From contig CBDUCN010000019.1 of the NCBI GenBank assembly GCA_965365655.1, positions 1 through 29,667 of the forward strand: a DNA stretch of 29,667 nucleotides. The letters are read 5' to 3'. Position numbers and translations under genes: made by a program. The notes under the pieces were generated by a model. It saw only the letters and a list, made by a program, of their open reading frames with translations, made no database searches and was not told where the DNA came from. Of the stretch, positions 1-8,048 are shown piece by piece. The stretch is from JBFHNV01 sp965365655 (GTDB lineage Bacteria; Pseudomonadota; Gammaproteobacteria; HK1). Position 1 is the first letter of the stretch. Each line of letters begins with the position of its first letter.

Positions 1-458
1 TCCATCTCCACCAGCTCCAGAAGCTCCTCGTCGTCCACCATGTCGCACTTGTTCAGGAACACCACGATGTACGGAACACCCACCTGACGCGCCAGCAGAA
101 TGTGCTCGCGCGTCTGCGGCATCGGACCGTCCGCCGCCGACACCACCAGAATCGCACCGTCCATCTGCGCCGCACCCGTGATCATGTTCTTCACGTAGTC
201 CGCATGACCCGGACAGTCCACGTGCGCGTAATGACGCACCGCCGACTCGTACTCCACGTGCGCCGTCGCAATCGTGATGCCGCGCGCACGCTCCTCCGGC
301 GCATTGTCAATCTCGTCAAACGCCTTCGCGTTGCCGCCAAACTTCGCCGAAAGCACCTTCGTCATCGCCGCCGTCAACGTCGTCTTCCCATGGTCCACGT
401 GACCAATCGTCCCCACGTTCACGTGCGGCTTCGTGCGTTCGAACTTCTCCTTGGACAT
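1..458 (-). CDS. tuf: Elongation factor Tu, N-terminal part (cut by window edge)
   Basis: EF-Tu is the GTPase that brings aminoacyl-tRNA to the ribosomal A site. Only the first ~152 residues are present; the gene runs off the left edge. The translation starts MSKEKFERTKPHVNVGTIGH and carries the P-loop GHVDHGKT, the switch regions with DCPGH, and the guanine-specificity motif NKCD near the edge, all standard for EF-Tu. The ATG at 458 is preceded by a GGAGAG ribosome binding site about 6 nt upstream. It follows tRNA-Thr, tRNA-Gly and tRNA-Tyr on the same strand, the arrangement known from the E. coli tufB operon, so it is probably cotranscribed with them. Identity is certain; which tuf copy this is cannot be told. 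Confidence 0.98.
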   Translation of the reverse strand, partial: MSKEKFERTKPHVNVGTIGHVDHGKTTLTAAMTKVLSAKFGGNAKAFDEIDNAPEERARGITIATAHVEYESAVRHYAHVDCPGHADYVKNMITGAAQMDGAILVVSAADGPMPQTREHILLARQVGVPYIVVFLNKCDMVDDEELLELVEM

Positions 459-512
459 CGAAGGCTCTCCGGTGATTGCTTGGATTCAAAGGTGCCAGTG
501 ACACTTATCGAA

Positions 513-588
<76 letters not shown>

Positions 589-651
589 GATGCCTGCGCC
601 CGGCTCCGTCGACGCCGGCAACGCGCAATCTCCCGCGCGGGCTCCGGAGCG

Positions 652-725
<74 letters not shown>

Positions 726-809
726 GGTCCCCAGCCTCAGGCCGGGCCTTGCCGCGGCACGCCGGCCGGGCCTTGACGCGGCGTTGCGGCCGGACCGGAC
801 CGCACGTGC

Positions 810-894
810 TGGTGGAGGGGGCAGGATTCGAACCTGCGAAGGCTGAGCCAACAGATTTACAGTCTGCCCCGTTTGACCGCTTCGGTACCCCTCC
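810..894 (-). tRNA. tRNA-Tyr (anticodon GTA)
   Basis: This is a class II tRNA with a long variable arm. The acceptor GGAGGGG pairs with CCCCTCC, the anticodon stem GCAGA/TCTGT encloses loop CTGTAAA (anticodon GTA), and the T-arm is GCAGG-TTCGAAT-CCTGC. The discriminator is A and CCA is encoded at 810-812. It is the first tRNA after the candidate promoter at 911-939. Confidence 0.97.
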
Positions 895-910
895 ACAATG
901 CAAGCAGCGA

Positions 911-939
911 AGTCTGCTTCACGGTCATGGGGTTGTCAA
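911..939 (-). promoter_or_regulatory. Candidate sigma-70 promoter of the tRNA-Tyr-Gly-Thr-tuf operon
   Basis: On the minus strand a perfect -35 box TTGACA (934-939) is followed after 17 nt by CAGACT (911-916), which matches the -10 consensus at three of six positions. The tRNA-Tyr 5' end lies 16 nt downstream of the -10, leaving a short leader for processing. The site sits between the hemF stop and the first tRNA, where a promoter for a stable-RNA operon is expected. The weak -10 keeps confidence moderate. Confidence 0.55.
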
Positions 940-953
940 CAATAGGACCGGCC

Positions 954-1862
954 TCAGACCCAGTCCCGCGGCGGCAGGAAACGCTCGTACAGCGCAGCCT
1001 CCGGGGAGCCGGGCTCCGGGTGCCAGTCGTAGCGCCACTGCACCCGCGGCGGCAGCGACATCAGGATGGACTCGGTGCGGCCCCCGGACTGCAGCCCGAA
1101 CAGCGTCCCCCGGTCGTAGACCAGGTTGAACTCGACGTAGCGCCCCCGGCGATAGGCCTGGAAGTCCCGCTCCCGCGTGCCGAAGGGCGTCGCGGCGCGC
1201 CGCTCGACGATCGGGCGGTACGCGGGCAGGTAGTGCTCCGACACGCTGCGGGCGAACGCGAAGCAGCGCGCGAAGCCCCACTCGTTCAGGTCGTCGAAGA
1301 ACAGGCCGCCGATCCCGCGCGCCTCGCCGCGGTGCGCGAGGTGGAAATAGCGGTCGCACCAGGCCTTGAAGCGCGCGTAGGTGTCCGCCCCGAAGCCCTC
1401 GCACGCGGCCCGCGCGGTGCGGTGCCAGTGCCGCGCGTCGTCCTCGAACCCGTAGTAGGGCGTCAGGTCGAAGCCGCCGCCGAACCACCACACGGGCGCC
1501 TCTCCGGGCGCCTCCGCGATGAAGAAGCGGACGTTGAAGTGGCTCGTGGGAACATACGGATTCTCCGGGTGCGCGACCAGCGACACGCCCAGAGCCTGGA
1601 AGGCTCGCCCGGCGAGCTCCGGTCGCCGCGCGCTGGCCGCCGCGGGCAGCGCGGCGCCGCGCACGTGGGAGAAGTTGACCCCGAGGCTCTCGAACAGCGC
1701 CCCGCCGGCCATGACCCGGGTCCGCCCCCCGCCGCCTTCGTCCCGGCGCCACGCGTCCTCGCGGAAGCGTGCGCGCCCGTCCATTTCCTCGAAGGCCGCG
1801 CAGATCCGATCCTGGAGCGAGAGCAGATAGTCCTCGACGTCGCCGGTCGCCGCATCATCCAC
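954..1862 (-). CDS. hemF: Oxygen-dependent coproporphyrinogen III oxidase HemF
   Basis: HemF decarboxylates two propionates of coproporphyrinogen III to give protoporphyrinogen IX in aerobic haem synthesis; it is a soluble homodimer. The 302-residue product matches the E. coli protein (299 aa) end to end. Visible signatures are NPYVPTSHFNVR (101-112), the HWH at 145-147, GIGGLFFDDL (183-192), RGRYVEFNLVYDRGT (239-253) and QSGGRTESILMSLPP (258-272), ending in RDWV as in the family. The GTG at 1862 is chosen because it gives the family length, and it lies only 4 nt after the tsaC stop, suggesting coupled translation at the end of the dprA-smg-topA-tsaC-hemF series. No internal ATG would retain the conserved N-terminal helix. 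Being oxygen-dependent, the enzyme indicates that the organism meets oxygen. Confidence 0.97.
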   Translation of the reverse strand: MDDAATGDVEDYLLSLQDRICAAFEEMDGRARFREDAWRRDEGGGGRTRVMAGGALFESLGVNFSHVRGAALPAAASARRPELAGRAFQALGVSLVAHPENPYVPTSHFNVRFFIAEAPGEAPVWWFGGGFDLTPYYGFEDDARHWHRTARAACEGFGADTYARFKAWCDRYFHLAHRGEARGIGGLFFDDLNEWGFARCFAFARSVSEHYLPAYRPIVERRAATPFGTRERDFQAYRRGRYVEFNLVYDRGTLFGLQSGGRTESILMSLPPRVQWRYDWHPEPGSPEAALYERFLPPRDWV

Positions 1863-1866
1863 GCCG

Positions 1867-2436
1867 TCACCCCCTCAGGATCCGCCCGCTCGCCGCGTCG
1901 CGAATGGTACTCGGGGACGCGGCGCCGCCGACACGGCCGGGCACCACCGCATCCACCCGCGGCCCGAGCGAACGCCGTACGGCCAGCGCGCCGCGGGCCG
2001 GAGGCCGTCCGCTCAGGTTGGCGCTGGTCGAGACCAGCGCGTCGCCGACGGCCCGGCACAGCGCGGCCGCGACCGGATGCGCGGTCACGCGCACCGCGAC
2101 ACTGTCGCGCCCCCCCGTGATCAGGGGGTCCACGCCGGCGCGGGCCGGCAGCACCCAGGTCACGGGTCCGGGCCAGGTCGCCCGCACCGCCCGCATCCGC
2201 GCCTCGTCCAGGGGCTCCGCGTACCGCAGCGCCTGCTCGACGGTGGCGGCCACCAGGATCAGACCCTTGCGCTCGCTGCGGCGCTTCACGTCGACGACCC
2301 GCCGCAGCGCCGCGCGGTGATGCGGCAGGCAGCCGAGGCCGAACACCGCCTCCGTCGGGTACGCGAGCACGCCGCCGGCGCGCAGCAGCCGCCGCGCCAG
2401 GCGCAGTCGGAACGCGGAACAGCCGGGCACGGACAC
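1867..2436 (-). CDS. tsaC: Threonylcarbamoyl-AMP synthase TsaC (Sua5/YciO/YrdC family)
   Basis: TsaC makes threonylcarbamoyl-AMP from threonine, bicarbonate and ATP, the first step of the t6A37 modification of ANN-decoding tRNAs. Counting from the chosen start, the YrdC fold shows YPTEAVFG (26-33), the basic patch KRRSERKGLIL (51-61), WPGPVT (88-93), DSVAVRVT (111-118) and STSANLSG (136-143). GTG at 2436 gives 189 aa, matching the ~190-aa stand-alone family. The frame stays open to an ATG at 2532, just after the topA stop, but that would add a low-complexity Arg/Ala stretch not seen in the family, and neither start has a clear ribosome binding site. It sits between topA and hemF, a common gammaproteobacterial order. 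The function is secure; the start is uncertain. Confidence 0.93.
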   Translation of the reverse strand: MSVPGCSAFRLRLARRLLRAGGVLAYPTEAVFGLGCLPHHRAALRRVVDVKRRSERKGLILVAATVEQALRYAEPLDEARMRAVRATWPGPVTWVLPARAGVDPLITGGRDSVAVRVTAHPVAAALCRAVGDALVSTSANLSGRPPARGALAVRRSLGPRVDAVVPGRVGGAASPSTIRDAASGRILRG

Positions 2437-2541
2437 GGCCGCGGCGCCCGCATGCCCCACACCGGGGGTCGCGCCGCGTGCGCAGGCCGACCGCATCCGC
2501 GGGCGGACCCGTTCAGCCCGGCCGGCGGGCATCGCTCGCGG

Positions 2542-4878
2542 TCAGGCGGTGCCCGCGGTGCTGCGCGTGCGACCCTTGCGCTGCGGCGGCTTGCGCTTCG
2601 GCGCCTTGCGCTTGGCCTCGAGCAGCTCCACCGCGCGCTCCAGCGTCACGCTGGCCGGATCCTCCTTCTTCGGGATGGACGCGTTGATCTCGCCGTCCGT
2701 GGCGAACGGCCCGAAGCGGCCGTTGCGCACGATGATGGTCTTGCCGTCGTGCTCCCAGGAATGGATCGGCGCGTCCTGCTTCTTCTTCTCGCGGATCAGC
2801 TCCAGCGCGCGCTCCAGGGTCACCGTGTAGGGGTCGTCGTCCTTCGTCAGCGACGCGTACTTGCGCCCGAACTTGACGTACGGGCCGAATCGCCCGATGC
2901 CGGCGGCCACCGGCTCGCCCTCCGGCGTCTCGCCGAGGTCGCGGGGCAGGCGGAACAGCTTCAGCGCCTGCTCGAGGTCGATCTCGTCCATGCGCTGCCC
3001 GGGCAGCAGGCCGGCGAAGCGCGGCTTCTCCTCGTCCTCGGCAGTGCCGATCTGGGCGTACGGGCCGTAGCGGCCCATGCGCACCGACACCGGCCGGCCG
3101 CTGTCCGGGTCGGTGCCGAGGTCGCGCGCCTGCGCCGCCTCGGCGCGGGTGACGCTGCTGTCCTTCTCCTCCACCCGCTGACGGAAGGGCTGCCAGAACT
3201 CCTCCATCAGGGGCACCCACTCCTTCTCGCCTCGCGAGATCGCGTCGAGGTCGTCCTCGAGGTGGGCGGTGAAGTCGTAGTCCACGTACTGGTGGAAATG
3301 CTCGGTGAGGAATCCGTTGACCAGCTTGCCGACGTCGGTGGGCCGGAAACGCCGGCTCTCCAGCTCCACGTACTCGCGCTGCACCAGGGTGGAGATGATG
3401 GACGCGTAGGTGGACGGACGGCCGATGCCGTACTCCTCCAGAGTGCGCACCAGGCTCGCCTCGGAGTAGCGCGGCGGCGGCTCGGTGAAGTGCTGCTCGC
3501 TGCGGATCGCGTTCAGGTCCACGACGTCGCCCTCCGCGAGCGGCGGCAGGGTGCGGTCCTCCTCGCCCTTCGCGTCGTCCAGTCCCTCCTCGTAGACCTT
3601 CAGGAAGCCCGGATTCGCGACCGTCGACCCCGTCGCGCGGAATGCATGCCGCTCGTCGCCGTCGCAGCACAGCTCGGCAGCGACGGTGTCGATGGTCGCG
3701 TGGATCATCTGGCACGCGACGGTGCGCTTCCACACGAGCGTGTAGAGCTTCATCTGCTCCGCGGTCAGGTGCCCTTCCAGGCTCTCCGGCGGCCGCTCGA
3801 AGGTGGTCGGCCGGATCGCCTCGTGAGCCTCCTGGGCATTGCGCGCGCGGGTCTTGTACTCGCGCGGCGTGTCCGGGAGGTCGGCCTCGCCGTACTGCTT
3901 CGCGATGTGGCCGCGAAGCTCGTCCAGCGCCTCGCGTGCGAGCGTCACCGAGTCGGTACGCATGTAGGTGATGAGCCCCACGGTGCCGGACCCGGTGTCG
4001 ATCCCCTCGTAGAGCTGCTGCGCGATGCGCATCGTGCGCTGCGCGCCAAAGCCGAGCTTGCGCGACGCCTCCTGCTGCAGGGTCGAGGTCGTGAACGGCG
4101 CCGCGGGATTGCGCTTGCGCTGCTTCTTCTGCACCGAGCGCACGGTGAGGCGCCCGTGCGCCAGCGCCAGCAGCGCCCGCTCGGCGTCGTGCGCCTGCTG
4201 CTCGCTGGTGATGCTGAACTGCTCCAGCTTCTCGCCTTCGTAGCGCTGCAGGCGGGCCACGAAGGGTCCGCCCTCGGCCTTCAGGTCCGCCTCCAGCGTC
4301 CAGTACTCGCGGGGCGTGAAACGCTGAATCTCCTCCTCGCGCTCGCAGATCATGCGCAGCGCCGGGCTCTGCACGCGGCCCGCCGACAGCCCCCGCCTGA
4401 TCTTCTTCCACAGCAGCGGCGACAGGTTGAATCCGACCAGGTAGTCGAGCGCGCGCCGCGCCTGCTGGGCGTTCACCAGCTCCATCGACACGTCGCGCGC
4501 GTCGTGCATCGCGGCCTCGATGGCGCGCCGGGTGATCTCGTAGAAGGCCACGCGCTTCACCGGCTTGCCGTCCAGCACGCCGCGCTCGCGCAGCAGCTCC
4601 GCGACGTGCCACGCGATGGCCTCGCCCTCGCGGTCCGGGTCGGTCGCGAGGTACAGCGTGGCCGCCTTGTTCATCGCCCGGGTCAGGGCCGCGACGTGCT
4701 TCTCGTTGCGGTCGATCACCTCGTAGTGCATCCGGAAGCCCTGATCGGGCTCCACCGCGCCCTCCTTCGGGCGCAGATCCCGCACGTGCCCGTACGACGC
4801 GAGCACCTCGAAGTCCTTGCCGAGGTACTTCTTGATGGTTTTCGCCTTCGCGGGCGATTCGACAACGACCAGGTTCAT
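2542..4878 (-). CDS. topA: DNA topoisomerase I (type IA)
   Basis: This enzyme relaxes negatively supercoiled DNA by transient single-strand breakage. The 778-residue product begins with the TOPRIM domain (MNLVVVESPAKAKTI), with acidic residues in DPDREGE (80-86). SAGRVQSPALR (165-175) and the active-site motif GLITYMRTDS put the catalytic tyrosine at 305. After the toroidal core come three Gly/Phe-rich repeats of the topoisomerase C-terminal type (RMGRYGPY, GIGRFGPYVKFG, RNGRFGPFA), followed by a Lys/Arg-rich tail. The Cys4 zinc ribbons of E. coli TopA are absent, so this is the repeat-tailed subclass. The ATG at 4878 is the only reasonable start. It lies downstream of smg across a gap of about 100 bp that contains GC-rich hairpins. 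Confidence 0.97.
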   Translation of the reverse strand: MNLVVVESPAKAKTIKKYLGKDFEVLASYGHVRDLRPKEGAVEPDQGFRMHYEVIDRNEKHVAALTRAMNKAATLYLATDPDREGEAIAWHVAELLRERGVLDGKPVKRVAFYEITRRAIEAAMHDARDVSMELVNAQQARRALDYLVGFNLSPLLWKKIRRGLSAGRVQSPALRMICEREEEIQRFTPREYWTLEADLKAEGGPFVARLQRYEGEKLEQFSITSEQQAHDAERALLALAHGRLTVRSVQKKQRKRNPAAPFTTSTLQQEASRKLGFGAQRTMRIAQQLYEGIDTGSGTVGLITYMRTDSVTLAREALDELRGHIAKQYGEADLPDTPREYKTRARNAQEAHEAIRPTTFERPPESLEGHLTAEQMKLYTLVWKRTVACQMIHATIDTVAAELCCDGDERHAFRATGSTVANPGFLKVYEEGLDDAKGEEDRTLPPLAEGDVVDLNAIRSEQHFTEPPPRYSEASLVRTLEEYGIGRPSTYASIISTLVQREYVELESRRFRPTDVGKLVNGFLTEHFHQYVDYDFTAHLEDDLDAISRGEKEWVPLMEEFWQPFRQRVEEKDSSVTRAEAAQARDLGTDPDSGRPVSVRMGRYGPYAQIGTAEDEEKPRFAGLLPGQRMDEIDLEQALKLFRLPRDLGETPEGEPVAAGIGRFGPYVKFGRKYASLTKDDDPYTVTLERALELIREKKKQDAPIHSWEHDGKTIIVRNGRFGPFATDGEINASIPKKEDPASVTLERAVELLEAKRKAPKRKPPQRKGRTRSTAGTA

Positions 4879-4907
4879 GGACTCACGCGGTTCAGGGATT
4901 GTCAGGG

Positions 4908-4947
4908 GGCGCCGGTCACGGCGCCGGCTCGCCCGCCGGCGGCGGGC
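4908..4947 (-). terminator. Two adjacent GC hairpins between smg and topA
   Basis: Within the 103-bp smg-topA gap there are two perfect 7-bp inverted repeats: GGCGCCG/CGGCGCC with a 4-nt loop (4908-4925), and GCCCGCC/GGCGGGC with a 3-nt loop (4931-4947). A weaker 6-bp stem lies at 4954-4968. None is followed by a T-run on the minus strand, so a classical intrinsic terminator is not supported. They could attenuate or process the transcript before topA. In DNA this GC-rich such stems also arise by chance. Confidence 0.3.
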
Positions 4948-4981
4948 GCGTCGCGGGGCCGGGCCCCGGACTTCGGGGGGC

Positions 4982-5461
4982 TCAGTTCAGCCGCTCGCCG
5001 ACCTGGTCGATGACCAGATCCTCCATCCAGGCGAACGCGGATTCCCGGCCGGGCTGGTTGAACAGTACCATCAGCACGACCCACTTCAGCTGCTCGAGGT
5101 CGATCTCCTCGTCCTCCAGCGCCATGACGCGGTCGATCACCCGCTCGCGCGACAGCGCGTCCAGCACGCCCACCTGCTCGAGGAACAGCAGGAATCCGCG
5201 GCAGGCGGTGTCCAGGCGGGCCGCCTCGTGGTCGGTATAGATGCGTACCGAGCCGACGCGGGCGACGTCGATGACGCCGCCCTCCTCGTGCTCGTGGGTG
5301 AGGGCCTCCAGCCAGGAGAAGGCCTTGTCGACCTCCGGCTCCGGAAAGCCCGCGCGCAGCAGCTCCGTGCGCAGCTCCTCCTGGTCCGACTCGACCTCCG
5401 TTTCCTCGTCCAGGTAATGCTCGAACAGGTACATCAGCACGTCCAGCACGCTCTCTTTCAT
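4982..5461 (-). CDS. smg: Smg protein (DUF494 family)
   Basis: Smg is a small conserved gammaproteobacterial and betaproteobacterial protein of unknown biochemical role, almost always encoded beside dprA. The 159-residue product begins MKESVLDVLMYLFEHYL and retains the family signatures RIYT, RLDTACRGFLLFLEQVGVL and LKWVVLMVLFNQPG. It is acidic and largely helical, with no membrane segment or signal peptide. The ATG at 5461 is preferred: a GAGAGGG ribosome binding site lies about 8 nt upstream and it aligns with the usual start. It begins one base after the dprA stop, so the two genes are very probably translationally coupled. Confidence 0.95.
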   Translation of the reverse strand: MKESVLDVLMYLFEHYLDEETEVESDQEELRTELLRAGFPEPEVDKAFSWLEALTHEHEEGGVIDVARVGSVRIYTDHEAARLDTACRGFLLFLEQVGVLDALSRERVIDRVMALEDEEIDLEQLKWVVLMVLFNQPGRESAFAWMEDLVIDQVGERLN

Positions 5462-5462
5462 C

Positions 5463-6578
5463 TCAATCCCTCTCAGCGGCACGGACGTACCCGGATCCCG
5501 GCACGGGGACCACGATACCCCTCAATTCAAGGCTCAAGAGCATGGATGAAAGGGCCTGGGGCGTCAATCCGGTGCGCTGCACCAATGCGTCCACCGTCGC
5601 CGGGTCATGGCCCATCGCGTCCAGAAGTGTGACGTAGTCGGCGTCCAGCTCCGGCAGCGGCGCGAGCCCTTCGCCGGCGTCGGCGCCGTACTGCGCGCCG
5701 CCGGCGCTCCATCCCAGCTCCTCGACCAGGTCCGCCACCGTCTCGACCAGCTTCGCCCCCTGCCGGATCAGGCGGTGGCAGCCACGCGCCATGGGGTTGT
5801 GGATGGAGCCCGGTATCGCGAACACCTCGCGGCCCTGCTCGCCCGCGAGCCGCGCCGTGATCAGCGAGCCGCTGCGCACCGCGGCCTCGACCACCAGCAC
5901 GCCCAGGGACAGGCCGCTGATCACGCGGTTCCGGCGCGGGAAGTGCTCGCGCAGGGGCGGCGTGCCGGGCAGGAACTCCGACACCAGCGCGCCGGTGGCG
6001 GCGATCTGCTCGGCCAGATCGCGGTGGCGCCGCGGATAGACCGTGTCCAGGCCGTGCCCCGCGACGGCGACGGTGACGCCGCCGGCCTCCAGCGTCCCGC
6101 GATGCGCGGCCGCGTCGATCCCCACCGCCAGTCCGCTGACGATCCCGAGACCGTGGCGCGACAGCGCACGCGCGAACGAGCGCGCCGTCTCCTCGCCCGG
6201 ACGGGTGGGGTGGCGGCTGCCCACCACGGCCAGGAAGCTCCCGGTCAGGCACGCGGCGTCGCCGCGCAGGAACAGCATCGTCGGCGCGTCGCCGATGCAC
6301 CGCAGCAACGGCGGATACCGCGCATCGGACAGCGTGAGGATGCCGTGACCCGGTTCGTCCAGCCAGCGCAGCGCGGCGCCGATGGCCGCCTCGTCCGGCC
6401 TCGCCAGCGCGCGCCGGGCGGGTTCCGCGAGCCCCGCCGCGGCGAGGTCGCGCTCGCTCGCGCGCAGCACCCGGTGCGGTCCGCCGAGGGCATCGGCGAG
6501 GGCACTGGCCGTCCCCGGCCCGAGGCCGGGCGCGAGGTGCATCGCCAGCCACGCGCGAAGGTCGTCGGCAGAGGTCAC
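5463..6578 (-). CDS. dprA: DNA processing protein DprA (Smf)
   Basis: DprA binds incoming single-stranded DNA during natural transformation and loads RecA on it; the gene is also kept in species not known to be competent. The 371-residue product has a helical N-terminal region and a Rossmann-like core with GSRHPT (120-125), SGLAVGIDAAAHRG (148-161), FPRRNRVISGLS (213-224) and SGSLITARLA (236-245). A C-terminal winged-helix domain (about 310-371) ends LRGIVVPVPGSGYVR. The start is GTG at 6578; no upstream ATG is available and the N-terminus matches the family. It lies downstream of the lysM gene, separated by a gap with a 13-bp hairpin, and is coupled to smg. Confidence 0.96.
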   Translation of the reverse strand: MTSADDLRAWLAMHLAPGLGPGTASALADALGGPHRVLRASERDLAAAGLAEPARRALARPDEAAIGAALRWLDEPGHGILTLSDARYPPLLRCIGDAPTMLFLRGDAACLTGSFLAVVGSRHPTRPGEETARSFARALSRHGLGIVSGLAVGIDAAAHRGTLEAGGVTVAVAGHGLDTVYPRRHRDLAEQIAATGALVSEFLPGTPPLREHFPRRNRVISGLSLGVLVVEAAVRSGSLITARLAGEQGREVFAIPGSIHNPMARGCHRLIRQGAKLVETVADLVEELGWSAGGAQYGADAGEGLAPLPELDADYVTLLDAMGHDPATVDALVQRTGLTPQALSSMLLSLELRGIVVPVPGSGYVRAAERD

Positions 6579-6625
6579 CGCGTCGCCCCGGTGAGGGATC
6601 CGGCGGCGAGCGTAGCAGCGCGGCC

Positions 6626-6657
6626 CGCGCCGGGCGGTGCGCAGACCGCCCGGCGCG
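6626..6657 (-). terminator. Perfect 13-bp hairpin between lysM and dprA
   Basis: Positions 6626-6638 and 6645-6657 form a perfect 13-bp inverted repeat around the 6-nt loop GCGCAG. It starts 3 nt after the lysM stop codon (6660-6662) on the minus strand. No T-tract follows, so it may act as a U-less terminator, an attenuator reducing dprA expression, or a 3'-end stabilizing or processing stem. It is the strongest single stem noticed among the gaps of this gene series. Confidence 0.5.
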
Positions 6658-6659
6658 CG

Positions 6660-7868
6660 TCAGGGATTCTTGACCGCGTCGTTCACGTGCATCGCGCGGG
6701 TCGCCTCCATGACCAGCGCGTAGCTCAGGCGCTCGAACGACCGGTAGACCATGACCGTGCCGGCCCGCTCCTCCGGCAACGCGACGTCCGACCACGGCTT
6801 GCGGCGACCCGCGACCGCGAAGCGGTGGGCCTCCTGGCCGATGAAGTCCGAGGTGCCCTCGACCGCGCTGCCGAAGCCCTGCACGAGGCCGAACAGGCCC
6901 TGCGCGTTCTCGTTCTGCTCGCGCCGCTCCTGCGAGCGCCGCCGGTACTCCAGCATGACCGGGTCGACGGCACGCGGGTCCTGGACCAGCTCCCCGCGCT
7001 GGTAGACGCCGAACACGTGCCCCGGCTCGAGGCCGTCGCGCGTCCCCAGGTTCAGCACCACCGTCTGGTACTGCCCGATCTGGCTCACGCCGTCGAACAC
7101 CGAGATGATCTGCCCGTCGAGGTCCCCCGACGGCGCGCGCGGCATGTAGTCGTGATAGATGAGGTCTTCGTCCGTCGGCACCAGCCGGTCGCCGACGAGC
7201 ACCTCGCGCTTCATGCCCGAGATCACCAGCGTCGCCGGATCCCCCGGCCGATCGAGCACCGCGTCGCCGACGTGCACCGCCTCGAAGCCCAGCAGCTCGC
7301 CGCTGGCCGGGTCCACGTAGGCCTGTCCCTTCCGGTAGATGCTGTAGCGCTGCTGCTCCGGATCGACGATGCCGCGCACGTAGAACCGCTCGCCGGGACG
7401 CGCGATCAGGGCCTCGCGGCCCACCGACAGGATGTACGGCGACGCGTCGTACTCCAGGTCGGTGACCACCCGCGGCCGGTCCAGGAACTGCTGGATGGCA
7501 TCCACCGGGATCGGCGGGATGGCCTCCGCGCCCAGCGACTCGGCGCGCACGCGCGGCGAGAGCACCGTGACGCCGCGGCGGCGCGCCCGGATGATCGGCC
7601 GCCCGTCGCGGTAGGTGAGGTACAGCTCGTCGCCCGGGTAGATGAGGTGCGGATTCTCGATCTGCGGATTCGCCTGCCACACGTCGGGCCAGCGCCACGG
7701 CTCGTCGAGGAATCGCCCGGCGATGTCCCACAGCGTGTCGCCCCGCTGCACGATGTACCGATCCGGATGGTCCGATTTCAGCCCGGCCCCTTCTCCGGCC
7801 GCCGATGCCGTGCCGGCCAGCGCGCCCGCGAGCAGGGCGCCAAGCAGGATGCGAAGGCTCGCGCTCAT
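6660..7868 (-). CDS. Secreted LysM-domain protein encoded next to dprA
   Basis: The 402-residue product has a signal peptide (hydrophobic residues 5-23, likely cleavage after ASA near 23) and one LysM domain at about 37-85 (YIVQRGDTLWDIA, then NPQIENPHLIYPGDEL). LysM domains bind N-acetylglucosamine polymers such as peptidoglycan, so a periplasmic wall-associated role is inferred. The remaining ~310 residues match no family I can name. They contain beta-rich segments and a conserved-looking C-terminal part (VALPEERAGTVMVYRSFERLSYALV). LysM proteins of this kind often lie upstream of dprA in gammaproteobacteria. The ATG at 7868 has a GGGGAG ribosome binding site about 6 nt upstream. It is divergent from def and is probably the first gene of the dprA-smg-topA series. 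Confidence 0.9.
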   Translation of the reverse strand: MSASLRILLGALLAGALAGTASAAGEGAGLKSDHPDRYIVQRGDTLWDIAGRFLDEPWRWPDVWQANPQIENPHLIYPGDELYLTYRDGRPIIRARRRGVTVLSPRVRAESLGAEAIPPIPVDAIQQFLDRPRVVTDLEYDASPYILSVGREALIARPGERFYVRGIVDPEQQRYSIYRKGQAYVDPASGELLGFEAVHVGDAVLDRPGDPATLVISGMKREVLVGDRLVPTDEDLIYHDYMPRAPSGDLDGQIISVFDGVSQIGQYQTVVLNLGTRDGLEPGHVFGVYQRGELVQDPRAVDPVMLEYRRRSQERREQNENAQGLFGLVQGFGSAVEGTSDFIGQEAHRFAVAGRRKPWSDVALPEERAGTVMVYRSFERLSYALVMEATRAMHVNDAVKNP

Positions 7869-7928
7869 GGTGCTCCCCGTGTCCGAGGGCCGGTGGACCG
7901 GCCCGCCGCAAGTTAGCGAAGTGGACTA

Positions 7929-7958
7929 AATATAGGCGATACAAACATGAAAATCCAA
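7929..7958 (-). promoter_or_regulatory. Candidate promoter of the lysM-dprA series in the lysM/def divergent gap
   Basis: The 180-bp gap between lysM and def has a clearly AT-richer core (about 7920-7970). On the minus strand TATATT (7929-7934, five of six matches to the -10 box) is preceded after 18 nt by TTGGAT (7953-7958, a poor -35). This would leave a leader of about 55 nt before the lysM ATG. A def promoter must also lie in this gap, but I could not find a convincing pair of boxes for it. Confidence 0.35.
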
Positions 7959-8048
7959 GTAAATTACCGTGTGCCCGTTGCGCTCCGTAGCGGCCCCTGA
8001 AGGCGTCGCGTAGACTCCCGGCACCCGCGCCCCGCAACCCGTACGAAC

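Noticed and set aside
484..498. TGGCAC on the minus strand between tRNA-Thr and tuf as a sigma-54 -24 element
   Set aside because: The matching -12 element TTGC is missing at the required spacing, and tuf is expected to be read from the upstream tRNA promoter.
2077..5013. A plus-strand open frame of 978 codons opposite topA
   Set aside because: It is an artefact of GC-rich codon use on the opposite strand: Arg/Ala/Leu/His-rich, no recognizable domain, and fully antisense to a clear topoisomerase gene.
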